Positions 22,871 to 34,600 of a stretch of 64,000 bases of DNA are shown here, piece by piece. The position numbers and the translations under genes are program-made. The stretch comes from Lonicera japonica (taxonomy: Eukaryota; Streptophyta; Magnoliopsida; Dipsacales; Caprifoliaceae): NCBI GenBank assembly GCA_021464415.1, contig CM038469.1, forward strand, positions 58,459,702 through 58,523,701, given 5' to 3'. Every line of letters begins with the position of its first letter. Positions within the stretch are counted from its first letter, which is position 1. Under the pieces are notes generated by a model. The model was not told the DNA's origin. It did not search any database and was given only the letters and a program-made list of their open reading frames with translations.

Positions 22871-23942
22871 GGGGGCCATTATTTACACCCCCCCATTTAT
22901 GTCACTAACACCACCATTGTCACAAACACCCCCCTCATGCTAATTTTTAGTCACAAACACCCACCACCCAATTAAAAGTTAATACAAACCTTAATTAAAA
23001 ATAAAAAGATAGAGAGAGAAGATTTCTCACCTTTTCCCGCTCGTCTCTTACCTAATGACAGGTGAGTGAATTCATATATACTCACTCCACATTAGGTGAA
23101 TGTGTTACAAGTGAGTCACCTAATATAAAGCAATGGAGTGCAGAGTGTACTGGAGTATTTTTAAATTAGACTCACCTAATGACAGGTGAGTGGATTCACA
23201 CACACTCACCCCACATTAGGTGAATGTGTTGTAAGTAATTCGCCTAATAGCACAAACTCACCTCACATGGGGTGAGTGTCTCTGTACACACTCGCCTTAT
23301 TTAAGGAGAGTTGTAACTAGATTACTCTCTTTATATAAAGTGAGTCAAGCCTGGACAGAACCCGTTTTATACTCTGTTTTGGGGATTACATCTTTGTTTC
23401 AATTTGAATGTTGTAGAATGATATATGATAGCTAATATACACATTAATACATTAATAATAATTATTATAATACATCTTTGGCTTCATTTTGGAGTGAAAT
23501 TTCATCACCAACTTTGTTTTGAACTTCTTCTTTCTCCACCATCTCATGAATATTGCTTCTTATTTATCATAATCCAAGCTTCAAACTTCCCACCAATAAT
23601 GTTTGTGCTTTGATTTGATTGTGATTTCTTGATTTTGAGAGCTTAAATGATAAAGAAGTGAGTCTCTTCTTTCTCTATCTTTTTACTTGAAGCAATGCAA
23701 TGTAATTGTGAATGGGGGGAAATGAGAGATATATGTTTAATTATTTGGGTTAATGTTTGATTAGTTTATTAAAAAATGAATAAATAGATAGGTTAATGTT
23801 TTAAGCATTGAATAAATAAGTTAAGTAATGCTTAAATGAGAGGGTGTTTGTGACAAAAAAGTGGAGTGTTGAAAAATAAGTTTTATCAAATTAGAGATGG
23901 TGGTGTTTGTGACAAAATTGAGGGGTGTAAATAATAGCACCC
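22871..23942. mobile_element. 1072-bp DNA transposon with long inverted ends and 8-bp target duplication
   Basis: The left end GGGGGCCATTATTTACACC and the right end (reverse complement GGGTGCTATTATTTACACC) match, and similarity continues inward for about 90 bases through repeated GTCACAAACACC units. TTATTTAT flanks both sides exactly (22863-22870 and 23943-23950), possibly 9 bases with one mismatch. Long inverted ends with an 8-9 base duplication point to a non-autonomous Mutator-like or hAT-like element. No transposase is encoded. Inside lie hairpin-forming repeats of CACCTAAT/ATTAGGTG. The element sits inside the retrotransposon nest, so it is among the youngest insertions there. Confidence 0.8.
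23040..23345. repeat. Diverged tandem units with CACCTAAT / ATTAGGTGA hairpins
   Basis: CCTAATGACAGGTGAGTG occurs at 23051 and again at 23175, a period of about 124 bases. A third, weaker unit starts near 23250. Each unit also contains ACTCAC..CACATTAGGTGAATGTGTT, complementary to the first motif, so each can fold into a hairpin. The array is the core of the 1072-bp element. Confidence 0.6.
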
Positions 23943-24039
23943 TTATTTATAGGAAAAAGCTTGAGTCAAAACCCTTTTTGGATTAGGAAAGTACATTTAA
24001 AAACAAAATTTTACGATAAAAATATTTTACCTAGAATTT

Positions 24040-24240
24040 TTGGCCGGACTGGTCCACATTAGCACGATGTGTACTGGTCCGAGGTCCACCTTTTACTGCT
24101 GGACCGATGCAAAAAGACTAATGTGTACCGATCCACCTTTTACTGCCGGACCGGTCCAAGAAGACCAATGTAAAGGGAATCAAATTTCATGGAAAACCTC
24201 AATTATAGCCGGACCGGTCCAACACCCAAACCAGGTACCG
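24040..24240. repeat. Cluster of GGACCGGTCC-type palindromes and short direct repeats
   Basis: CCGGACYGGTCC motifs occur near 24044, 24154 and 24211, with relatives (CTGGACCGATGC, ACTGGTCCGAGG) between them. CCACCTTTTACTGC is repeated at about 24087 and 24136. The frame running through it (24040-24294) looks like chance. It is probably part of the retrotransposon DNA around it. Confidence 0.5.
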
Positions 24241-24459
24241 GTTCGAATTGGTCTTTTTTTAAAATTCTTTGAAAACTTTATGAAATTGATTTGAAAACAC
24301 TTTTATGAAAACAACCACCTTAGAAAAAATCAAATTCAAATGTCAATGCTTACCGTATCTTTCTTGATGTAATCCTTCAATGCACCGCTTCGGCAGCTTG
24401 GCTTGCTTGTAAATCTTCAGATATAATCTCGAACGACTCAAAGAATTTACAAGCAAACA

Positions 24460-24652
24460 TCTTTTTGTCGAAAGAATAAAGCCAACCAAAATATAGACTT
24501 TACAATATAGTTGACTCTACATAGTTTTTGTATCTTCTTTATTTTCCTTTTCACACTTCTACATATCCCTATATATATAGGGTTTCTTGTATCTTATATT
24601 ATTTATTCAGTTTAATACAAAATTTCTCTCTCATTTTCTCTATTTTTAACAA
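24460..24652 (+). mobile_element. End of the split copia 3' LTR
   Basis: The sequence ends in CTCTATTTTTAACA at 24652, typical of the 3' end of plant copia LTRs, after a TATATATAGGG stretch and pyrimidine-rich sequence. It is taken as the continuation of the LTR that starts at 20475. The left junction is approximate. Confidence 0.45.
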
Positions 24653-25092
24653 GGTAATTCCACACTAAGTTTGGAGTCTAAAAGAATAGTTATAAGGCGT
24701 TTATTTTTGCTTCTGAATGCTTCATGGGAGAATTTTAAGCATTCAAAGATATAATAAGCTCTTTTTTTTTTTAAATCATTAAGAGAAGAAACATTTTTTT
24801 AATGAATAAGCACTAAATATTAAAAGGTATTAGACTTGTTGAATGCTTAATGCTAACTTTAAATAATTGTTTATACAAATACTTAATATTCAGAGGCTTA
24901 TTTAGAATAAAAACAAAAGTTTTGAGAGCTTGAATTCTGCATTCAATAATTAACATTCAGAAATAAAAAAATCAAAAAAACAAACACACCCTTAGACTAT
25001 TTTGTTTCATAAATTAAAAATAAGATAAAACACTAACATAACTACATTTTACAAATATAACTATTTGATTAATAGAAAAAAGCCCGAGTAGA
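24653..25092. other. Intergenic AT-rich DNA
   Basis: No coding sequence is visible. There are scattered short repeats around AAGCATTCA/TGAATGCTT and nothing else of note. Confidence 0.4.
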
Positions 25093-25612
25093 ATTGAACT
25101 AGGAACTAAATTGTAGAGCACTAAAATTACAGACGTATTATTGAAAGAAATAATTTTTTTTACTGTTGTACATATATTTAAATAATTTTTATAATAATTA
25201 GTTTTTATTTTTTTTTACTATTATACGAGTATTCAAATAAATGATTTTTTTTATCTTAATCTCTTTAACTTAATTGAACTAGGAAGTAAATTGTAGAGCA
25301 CTAAAATAACAGACATATTATTGAAAGAATGAAATATTTTTATTGTTGTACATATATTTAAATAATTTTTATAATAATTAGTTTTTATTTTTTTACTATT
25401 ATACGAGTATTCAAATAAATGATTTTTTTTTATCTTAATCTCTTTAACTTAGTTGAACTAGGAAGTAAATTGTAGAGCACTAAAATTACAGACATATTAT
25501 TGAAAGAATGAAATATTTTTATTGTTGTACATATATTTAAATAATTTTTATAATATTTTTTTTTACTACTATACGAGTATTCAAATAAATGATTTTTTAT
25601 TTTTATGTCTTT
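25093..25612. repeat. Tandem repeat, three copies of about 180 bp
   Basis: Units start with TTGAACTAGGAA at about 25094, 25274 and 25453, each containing ACTATTATACGAGTATTCA. The first two are 180 bases long. The third is shortened by loss of about 20 bases near 25550. Identity is high. It is a small AT-rich minisatellite with no coding potential. Confidence 0.8.
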
Positions 25613-26099
25613 AATTTAATTTTGAGTTAAACTAGCTATATCCAGTATGTATGAAAACTTCTGTATCTGCACACTATATATGCACGCATAAATTTCTGAG
25701 ATATTTTAAAATTTTAGTATTGCATTACTTTCAACTTTCAAGAGTTGTGAAATTCTGCTTGAAACTTTCATAAAATTCTTGAATTTAAAATTCTGTAACT
25801 TCACCAATCATATTTATTTTGATATCAGTGATTAATGATATATATGGTAAAATCATATTTTTGTTTTCTCCATATCTCATTTTATCTCCATCCCCGCAAT
25901 ATAATGAGCTAGTGCATTTGCCTTGACATATATATGAATTAGTGAATTAAAGTGCAATACCTATTTTATCTCGATCCCTGGCAATATAATGATTTAGGGC
26001 ATTTAAAGCCTCCCCTTTGACATATGAATTATAATAGTGCAATGCCTACTTGTAATTAAAGTAGGTTAGTAAGAATAGCTTATATCAATTCCAAACATA
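25613..26099. other. Intergenic AT-rich DNA
   Basis: No gene or element with clear ends. CAATATAATGA with flanking CATTT is present twice (about 25896 and 25981), a short diverged direct repeat. Confidence 0.35.
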
Positions 26100-26580
26100 C
26101 AAAAATAACTGCGGGAGCATAAAAATTATGAAGATAATAATGGGTTTGGACATGAACCAGCCCAAGCTCTATGAGAGAATTTGTAAAGGGGTAGAGTAAG
26201 CCCTTTGTACTCTTTTACCCTTAACCTTAATGTAAGATATGCAATCCTAATTCTATGAGTATAAATAGAAGAAGGGATAGCCATCAAGGGGGGGGGGGGC
26301 TCCTTCCAGATCCTAGATGGGAGAAGAATGAGCTAGCCAAATGAATTGTTTTTAGAGAGAGAGAGTGGTAACTTGTATCCTCGTTTCAATTGCCTTTGAG
26401 CTAATAAATCGAACATACACATACAAACGGAGGATGTACTACCGGAATAGCATAAGCGTTACCGGAAAACCTACCGTACCCAAAATCTCTTGTCTCCTTC
26501 ACCATCTATTACTCCATTGATTCTGCTAAGAATTTCATCACGTGGGTTTGCCCAAATTTTTGGCTACCTACAATAACTGT
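26100..26580 (+). mobile_element. LTR-like fragment with TATA box and poly-G run
   Basis: TATAAATAG at 26260-26268 is followed by a run of 12 G (26288-26299), a GA tract and a GAGCTAATAAATCGAAC region, an arrangement like the promoter-R-polyadenylation layout of a plant LTR. No coding remnant and no terminal duplication were found, so the assignment is weak. Confidence 0.3.
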
Positions 26581-28980
26581 ATATTCATGCAAACTAGTTA
26601 CTTTAGCATATTCATGTTACGTGATGTCGGAGCTGGATATGTAAAAATTCATAACAATTGTCAGACATTTTTTTCATGAGATATTATTATATGTTATAAT
26701 AATGAGTATACATATTTTAAATGGATTGATTAGAGGTTTTATTTATTAGAGTTTGGAGTATCCAATCTAAAACTAATTATCTAATAGTAGAGTAACCCGT
26801 TCTTTTTATAGTTACTTTGGGAGGATTCAATTTCCCGATGTGAGATTTATATATATAGTCTAAACATAAGGCTAGTGAAAGTTGGTTGAGTTGGTAAGAA
26901 TTTAAATATTTTACTTGTAAGATTAAGGCCGGCCATATATTGATTTAACAATTTACGATTTGTCACATGACGTTAAATATAAAATAGGATTCTTAGTTTT
27001 GGTTGAATACTTGAATTCAACGGGTGGTCAGAATTTGTCCCTAACGATTTGTAATTTTCTCATTTTCCTTTTTAAAATTATCAAATCTAAACAAATGAAA
27101 AAAATGACGCCGGAAATTTGTTCCTTTCAAGATTTTTCCCCCCCTTTTTTCCTTTTTGTATTAGAACTAATTGTTATGCATAACGTTTAAAAGCTGGTAG
27201 AGACGTATCTTCTGTCTTAGTAACATTCTAAAAGCACTCAACAAAGGATACATAAGTTTTAGGTTATTATGTGTCTATATACAAAAAATAAAAATTTTAA
27301 GAAAATTCAACAAAAAACAGATACAATTTAGGTATTGACCAAGTATATAAACATTGTTTCTTTGCTACCATGCCGAGTCATTTTCATACCCTCGATATGT
27401 ATTATATTCTCCCCCCACCCACAAAAAAAATAAAGAAAAAAAGGACCAGTTGAAACCATCAAATTTTGGAAGATAAAAAACCCATAGCCCACTCAACTCA
27501 AAGCCAATTGTCAAATGACTGTAATTTTTCATTTCCCTTTGGCCTGCAAAATCTTCTAGATGATTTTCTTCCAAAAGGGAAATTACATGAATGAGTAAAT
27601 TAATTAACAAAAATATGAAAACCTATAGATGAATGTCAAGTAGAAGAATCATCAATTATTAAAATAAATAAATAAATATTTGTAATAGGTGGTTTGGTTT
27701 AACAAACACCCTCTTTTAATAAATACTAGTTTCCTTCAACATTAGCTTACTAGTGGCTTACTGCATAATTTGGGCATCACATGTGGCTTACCGCAATTTG
27801 TGTCTGATACGGGTCCTACATTGGTGACGCTGTCTTCTTGTTCCAAAAATTAATGTTTACCATCTTTACAATAATGTGATATAATGGATTGAATAATAAT
27901 TGTGGGATAGCAAAATTAAGGATTAAGATCATTTTAATAGTTTTTCTTAATTATCTAACCCACTGCGTGTAGACGAGTTCCAGCCTTTACATCACAAATT
28001 CAATCAACAATATAAAAATTCAATACACCATGTCATTTATAACTATTAATGTAACAAATAACATCTCATCTTGTCGGCACCAGATCTATATATTTGCCTT
28101 TGAGAACCTATAGCAAAAGATCATAAATAAAAGAAAATTTATGCTCATATTAGCACTTGATAAGGCTTTGCTATGTCATGTAAACAGAAAAATACATGTT
28201 TTACATGTGTAGAAAGTTAGCGTCAGCTCAAAAAGTATTTGAGTTAGAGCTCATGACGTCTAAGTTTTTATGTTATCGGCCTAAATTAGTGCCAAGCTTA
28301 TGTAAAGTAATTTGTTGTAATTTTTTTTTAAAACTCTAATCAAGAATTATAGTAAAATATTTATTAATAAATCGTAATAGATTGCACAAATGAAAGTAAC
28401 TTTTTGTGATTTCTCTTTATCTACTCAAGTGGCGCTTGAGTAAAGGAAAATTATATCAATCGTTGAACTGAATTTTTGAGCTCTTTTAAATTTGGTCTGT
28501 GCTTGAATTAGGGTAGCAAGAAACAAAAAATGCTTAGAATAATTTAAAAAACAAACCAAAAGAGTAGCATATTGATAATATGAAAAGTTTTTTCTAGTTG
28601 CACATTCTCAAGTTGATGATCCGACTTTGAATTTGCTACTTTTTAAGGAACATTAATTTCTATTTAATTAATGATAAAAAAAATACATTTTCTGTATATT
28701 GCTTATGTTCCAAAAAGAAAATGTAATCATAATTCATAAATCTGAAACATCCAAGAAAAATAAAAAAAGATTATCCATTTGAGTATATTATAGCTACCTA
28801 ACAATAATGGGGGAACAGCCAGTGTACCTTAGTTGGACCAGTCCTCCTCCATATGTGTCCAAAGCAAGCACAAAGAAAAATAATTAGAAAAAGAGTCGAC
28901 CATAGAAGAACAGCTACTTAAACAATTAACAGACAAAAAGTGTAAATTTTTCTGTTGAATCCAATCACTCAACAATCTAA
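26581..28980. other. Intergenic DNA
   Basis: No supported gene. GATGTGAGATTTATATATA at 26837 and the tRNA-like GAAAGTTGGTTGAGTTGG at 26876 look like retroelement fragments. The short frames at 26960-27190 and 27365-27610 have no family features. Confidence 0.4.
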
Positions 28981-29330
28981 TTACAATTCAATCAAATGAA
29001 TCTGAAAAAAAGGAAATTTGAGCACAAAAACAAATCCTTCTACAATTTCCTTTCTTTGTATCCTAATTCCTAAGAAGTCAAAAGCCTCAGCAAGATGAGC
29101 AAAGATTTGATTTGTATTCCCCATTTCGCTCTGAAATCCAATTGAACTCTTCAAAGACCAAAAAAACTTACTCCAAAAGCATTTTGCACCAAAAACCACT
29201 TGAAGTTTTCAATGATCCTAACTAATTAACTACAAACAAGACTAACGGTTATTGTCCAAAAGGCACTGCAAGAACTGAAAAAAAAACGAGGACCAAAATG
29301 CTTCATGACTGAAACCTCAAAAACCGTATC
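28981..29330 (-). other. Probable 3' untranslated region of the WD40 gene
   Basis: Sequence directly downstream of the WD40 stop codon on the - strand. The 72-codon frame at 28981-29199 shows no domain and is taken as chance. Confidence 0.35.
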
Positions 29331-30559
29331 TTACCAAGAAATAAACTCCTTATGTTCTTTACATTGAATAGTACTAAAGGCGTCCTCTTTTTTATCAGTG
29401 TACATAGGCACCCACCAAACTCTCAAACTTCTATCTAGGCTACCACTATACAGCAAAAACCCACCACCAACACTACTATCAGAAGCTTGCAAGCACTTCA
29501 CTGGCCCTTCATGCCCACTTATTACCCCAACTCTATAAACCCCAACACCATCAATCCCTCTCCTCCATATCCCAATACTCTTATCTGCAGAGCCACTGCA
29601 TAAAACTTCCCCTTTTAAGCACATACACAAAACAGCCATTTTATGTGCTTTAACCTCACAAAGAATCTTGTACCTCTTAAAACCCCCAATCTTGACCCAA
29701 CCCATTATATACCCGTCTGAGCTACCTCCATAAACAACCCCCCCATCATCAGAAACCACCACTGAATTCATCGATACATCCTTATGACCCTCGAGAACAC
29801 CCTTCAATGAATGAAAACCCAACCCCTTCTTCCCCTCTTCTTTCCCCCATGCCTTGATTTTCCCATCCGCGGATGCTGAATAAACAACCCCATTTCTTGA
29901 AACCAACTCATTAATGGCATCATCGTGCGCCTTAATTGACTCCAAACACTTCAAATCTGACACCCTCCACACCTTAATAGTTTTATCCCAAGAACCTGAA
30001 TACATCAACCCATTATCAACAGCCAAACAAGAAACACTGTCACTGTGCGAAATCCACAAACACTTGGTGCGCATTCTTGTTTTCACATGATTCCCCTTCT
30101 TCATAAAATTCCCCAAATAATCCTTCCTTGTTGGCAACGTATCAGCCAATTTAAACACATTCTCGGAACTCATCGAGATTTTCCAAACCCGAATTCTAGA
30201 ATCTTGATGGGCTGTAAAAACCTTATCCCCACCGTCACTAAAGCTTTAACAGAGCCATCACCATGGCCGAATTTAGTGAATTGCTTCAAATCAGGGTTTT
30301 GCCAGACAATTATATCGTTGCCTAATGAAGCACTGATGATGAATTCTCCGCAAAGGGATAAACAAGAGACCGATCCGACGTGGCCAGTGAGAATTGCAAG
30401 TGAACGGTGGGAAGGGGAAGAGGGAATTTGGGGTAAGGATTCATGCGACTTGATTTTGGGGCTGTCTTCGGTTTCAGTTTCGCTGCTGCTGGCGGTGGTT
30501 GGTGTTGATGGTAATGAGAATACGTTTGATAGAGTGGGATTTGAGGGAAAAGGAATCAT
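29331..30559 (-). CDS. WD40-repeat protein, JINGUBANG-like, single exon, with a one-base frameshift
   Basis: The ATG at 30559 (MIPFPSNPTL) starts a Ser/Thr/Pro-rich leader of about 50 residues, then a seven-bladed WD40 propeller. Blade starts include LTGHVGSVSCL, FGHGDGSVKAL, SHSDSVSCLAV, AHDDAINELV, EGHKDVSMNSV, KAHKMAVLCM and SGHEGPVKCL, several with the S.D.(T/S)I.(V/I)W pattern. The frame holds to codon 111 (30227). After two orphan bases (AT, 30226-30225) it continues in another frame from AAG (30224) with KVFTAHQDSRIRVWKIS, which finishes blade 2, down to TAA at 29331. One base is missing compared with the family, where an Asn codon is expected. Restored, the protein would be about 409 residues. 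Arabidopsis JINGUBANG represses pollen germination; this protein's role is unknown. A sequencing slip beside GGGG is possible. Confidence 0.85.
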
Positions 30560-30711
30560 TTGAGTTTGAGTTTGTCTTTCTTTCTTTTGGGTGTTGTAGA
30601 AGAGGGTCTTATTGGTTCTCTTGAGAGAGAGAGAGATGAAAAGGATGCAGGATGGTGTGTGAAAAATTGTAATGTGGGCTTATATATATATGTAGAGAGA
30701 GATAATATATG

Positions 30712-30758
<47 letters not shown>

Positions 30759-30880
30759 TTGCAGCATTGAAGAGGTTGTTTGATGGAAAGGGGGGAAAAG
30801 AAAAACAGAAACGAAAAACAGTTTGTAAATTTTGTCTAGTTCATTTTTGGTGGATCACCAGCTCTCAAAAATAAAACAAA
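30560..30880 (-). promoter_or_regulatory. Promoter region of the WD40 gene with TA and GA microsatellites
   Basis: Upstream of the ATG on the - strand there is a TC-rich leader, TATATATA stretches at about 30680-30690 and 30709-30732, and a pure GA run (TC on the gene strand) at about 30734-30758. A TATA box plus pyrimidine patch is a normal plant promoter arrangement. Microsatellite length is likely to vary between individuals. Confidence 0.4.
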
Positions 30881-32485
30881 CTATGTGGGCCATTTGTTTG
30901 TGGCAATTCAAAAACTTGAACGACAGAATCGAATAAACTTGAACTGAACTGTTAAAAGTTAAAAATAAAATGATGAATTCAACTTCGGTTCGAGTTCAGC
31001 GCTTATAAAATTAAATTGAACTGAACTGAACCAAATTTTTCTGAACTCTGTCTGAGTTAATGAATATTACTATGGAAGACGCTCCAATGTAATGAAAATT
31101 GAATTTTATTTTAATAATAACTGCATTCGAGTAACTTAATGTAATTTTGCGACCAATTATGTTGAATTCGATGCAAAACATTTCATTAAAATTCTTAGGG
31201 TTTCTGTTTTGTTAAAACTCATAAGGAAGCTAGTATTCTATTTTGTCTTTTTAAGAAATATATATACACAATAACCGAATACATCTGAACCAAATAAAAC
31301 TAAAAAGTTTGGTTCAATTCTACACATTTGGCAATTCGAATTGAACCGAAACAAAGTTCGGTTTGGCTCGGCTCTCCCACATACCACCCCGACCTAAACA
31401 TAAAATATTCCTATATTAGGAGTTGGCTTCTCTCCATTATCTTTCGGTGTAATTCCGTCTAATGAGGTTTAGTTTGAGAACTAAATGGATGCATTTTTTA
31501 ATGAAACTTGGTAGAGATAACCTCTATGATGAGTAAATCATCTCCATAAAATTTCAGTGGAAGATTTATTTTAGAAGTAGGTGAGATGATTATTTGAAAT
31601 TTTAATGGTCGAAAATGAATATATATATCAAAATTTTATCAAGCCTACTTCCGGTTTGAATTTCTTGATGAAATTCTATGGTGATGATCTACTTATTATA
31701 AAAATAATCTTCAAAAATTTTTATGAAAAAATTCATTCATTTAGCCTTTGAACAAAACCCCATTAGACCCAATTAAATTGAAAGAGTAATGGAGATGAGC
31801 CAATTCTTTTACATTAGTGGGCTGTAAATTTTGTGGGAGAGTTTATTTGGTAAAAAATTATGGTGAATTGAAACACTAATCAAACTTCAGGGGCAGCATT
31901 GCTCAAATTGTCATTAGGGGAGAAATTGAAATAAACCCCAAACTTCAAGATTTATTTTGTCATGTACCCGGCCCCTAATTTTATAGTTACAAGAGGTCTC
32001 ATTTTATAAATTAAATCTCATTGAATATTTTCAAATGAATAAATTTAATTAAAAGACTTGTAAATATTTTAAAAATTTATAAAATAAAATTGCATTAACA
32101 AAAAGTTCAAAATTGTCACAACAATGTAACTAAATTTTTTTTTTAACTTATGCATTCCTTTTATTGAAAAATTATTTTGGATAACCATTTAATTGCCACT
32201 TTTTTAGGCATACATAAATTTTACACAAATCCATTCACTATGCAACCGTTAAACATACTCTAATTGCCTATCACCAGCGCATTCAAAAAATTCTCCTAAG
32301 CTACGTTGTTTTCACAAAATTTAAAAACCAAGTGATTTGATAAATAGTAAGATTTTAAAATCTCATGATTTTTATAAGTATATAATAAAGTGTTAAAATA
32401 TAATAATGTAAGTTGAGTGATTCTCGTTAATTTACATATTTTAGTTAGAGAAAGAAAGCTAGTGACCAATAATTAATGAGATATA
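30881..32485. other. Intergenic DNA with worn inverted-repeat sequence
   Basis: At 30930-31380 the ends carry GAACTGAACTG / GAACCGAA and AAGTTCGGTTTGGC motifs facing each other, similar in style to 18620-18720 and 46210-46745. This is probably an old MITE. The rest is AT-rich without genes. Confidence 0.4.
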
Positions 32486-33262
32486 TAATTAAAAAAATAT
32501 TGACGGAAATGAAGGGTAAAATTGGAAATCCACTATCATCTTTCACCTCCTTCTCTTTCCGGCGATTTTTTCCGGCAACCTTTTCCGGTGACTCATCCCT
32601 CAATTAATCAAAGACAAATTGAAAGTGCAAGAATTGTGGAGTAAAACTCACCTTACTCTCTCTCTCTCTCTCTATATATATATATCTATGGGATCTCCAT
32701 TTCTTCTTTCTCTGTTTTTTTTGTTTAAATTTTTGGATTTTCAAGAGATTCAACGATGGAGGTGGTACAACGATGGTGCAACGGCGTTAAGGGAGAAAGA
32801 AAGATTGATGGATATCCGATTCGATTAGATTAAGATCAGTATATATATACTTGAATGTGATTTTTGTATACCCATTACTGACACAAGAATCAGAGGACGG
32901 GGAATAAATGAAGGAGGAAAGGGAGGAGGAATTACGATTTTGTGGAAGATGGAGAAGATGCTGAAAAAGAAAATGGAGAAGATGTCGAAGGAGGAAGGGG
33001 AGGTCACTGATGGGTTTAGCAGAGGAGGTGTAGGAGATTTGGAAGAACATGGTTGGGTGGGGTCTGATTCGAAGGTAATGGTGGTGGTGGAGGTGGAGGT
33101 GGGTCCGTTGATTGGGGAAGGGTAAGGTTTGAAGAGGAGGGGATGGGGTTCGGAGATTTTTTTGTATACTGCCATTGAAGAGGGAAAAAGAGTGAAAGAG
33201 AATGAGGTGAAAGATAATAGTGGATTTCCAATTTTGCCCTTTATTTCTGTCAATTTTTTAAC
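32486..33262. mobile_element. Element with inverted ends of about 70 bases enclosing a CT/TATA tract and a Pro/Ser-rich frame
   Basis: The left arm (about 32490-32555) and right arm (33197-33262, inverted) share GGTAAAATTGGAAATCCACT and ATCTTTCACCTC with few differences. Between them lie a CT tract, a TATA run (32659-32690) and a - strand frame of 152 codons (33283-32825), rich in Pro and Ser, that spans the right arm. No transposase or known domain is seen and no target duplication was found. It may be a Mutator-like element that carries foreign DNA. Confidence 0.45.
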
Positions 33263-34159
33263 CTCGTCAGTAATTTTAGGCAAAGTGCAACAAAATCAAT
33301 AGTTCGTGATAAAAATTGGTGAAATTAATAGTTCATATGGTAAAGTGCAACTAGGTCAATAGTTCAGGGGGGCAAAGTGCAATTACCTCTTTAAGTTACA
33401 TAATATTTTTCTATCACTATACAAAACACAATTAAAATAACAAACTAACACTAATTTTTGTCAAAAATAAATAGTCGTTGAAACAAAGTCAAATGACTAT
33501 CATGTTTCGATAATCGTACTTAGGACCGACCAAACGCTTTAATAATTAGTAACACCATGAGATACTTGGGCACAAGTGTTTTTGTTTTTGTTAATGTAAT
33601 TTGTCTGTTCCCTTGATACAAAGTAATAATTTTTTTTTTTTTTTTTGAACTTAATTAAAACAACTCCTATATAGTAATACTTGTTTGACTATGGGTCGGT
33701 CCACTGCACCGTATTCGATAATACACAAAAGAAACATTATAAGACACATGCTAAAATTCTCTCTCACGATGCTTCCAACCAAGTCACATATATGCAACCA
33801 CATGTGTATTTTATATATAGTCTATTCTTTTCAAATTATATTAAACCCATAGATAGGAGACTTAATTTGGTGTGTATATATAATTATTAAAATACTTTTT
33901 ATATTTTAGAAAAAAACAATATATGCAACCGGGGCTATATTTGAACTCACAATTTTGGGTACATAAATTACAAACTTTTAATACCTAACCAATTAAAAAC
34001 CTCATGTGTTGCACGACTCTTTAATTTAGGCAAAAGATATGTAGGCAATATATGCCCTCCATAAATATATGCTAGAAGATTTTGATGGATTGAATGAAAT
34101 AGAGTTTTTGGGACAAAAATTGGAAAAACAGAAGTGTGGATTGAGAGAAAATTAAGTAA
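33263..34159. other. Intergenic DNA
   Basis: AAAGTGCAAC..ATCAATAGTTC units occur three times between 33280 and 33385, a small diverged direct repeat. A T-run lies at 33630. At 33920-34000 the - strand resembles a tRNA-derived SINE head (TAATTGGTTAGG ... GTGAGTTCAAAT). No genes. Confidence 0.4.
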
Positions 34160-34600
34160 GGGTCCGTTTGGTTGCGTAAATTACATAATTTTAGAATTAG
34201 TTAATTTTCAATTGAAGAATTGTGAATTTGCTCATTTATGAATAATTCAATTCTAATTCAAGTAGTGTTTGGAAAACTTAAACAAGAAATTCCGATTGTT
34301 AGAATAAAAACATGTTCTCTATTGTTTTATGTTATTTAAATTTTGTCTAGATGCATCAACATCACATGTAGAAACTAGATCTTTTTGAAAAATACAGTTG
34401 GAATGAATTATCTAATTCCAGAATTAGGCAATTTCAAGTTCTACTTGAAATGACTTAATTTGAATTTTTGTGAATCAACTTAAATTATCATATTTATAAT
34501 TGTTCAATTTACACAATCAAACACTAATAAATAATTTTTTTATAAATTACTTAATTGTGAATTATCTAATTCGCAATTTGAAAGTCAACCAAATGGGTCC
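34160..34600. mobile_element. Tourist-like MITE (PIF/Harbinger type), 441 bp, copy A
   Basis: Ends GGGTCCGTTTGGTTG and CAACCAAATGGGTCC are inverted repeats, flanked by TAA on both sides (34157-34159 and 34601-34603). The 3-bp TAA/TTA duplication is the hallmark of PIF/Harbinger insertion. A second copy at 42445-42886 is very similar over its full length. It lies about 300 bases downstream of the phosphatase stop codon. Confidence 0.85.

Noticed and set aside
23040..23345. Regular repeats that could suggest a CRISPR-like array
   Set aside because: The units are long, diverged and hairpin-forming, without regular unique spacers, and lie inside a plant transposon.
24040..24294. 84-codon frame through the GGACCGGTCC cluster
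   Set aside because: The apparent protein arises from short repeated DNA motifs. No domain and no splice or promoter context support it.
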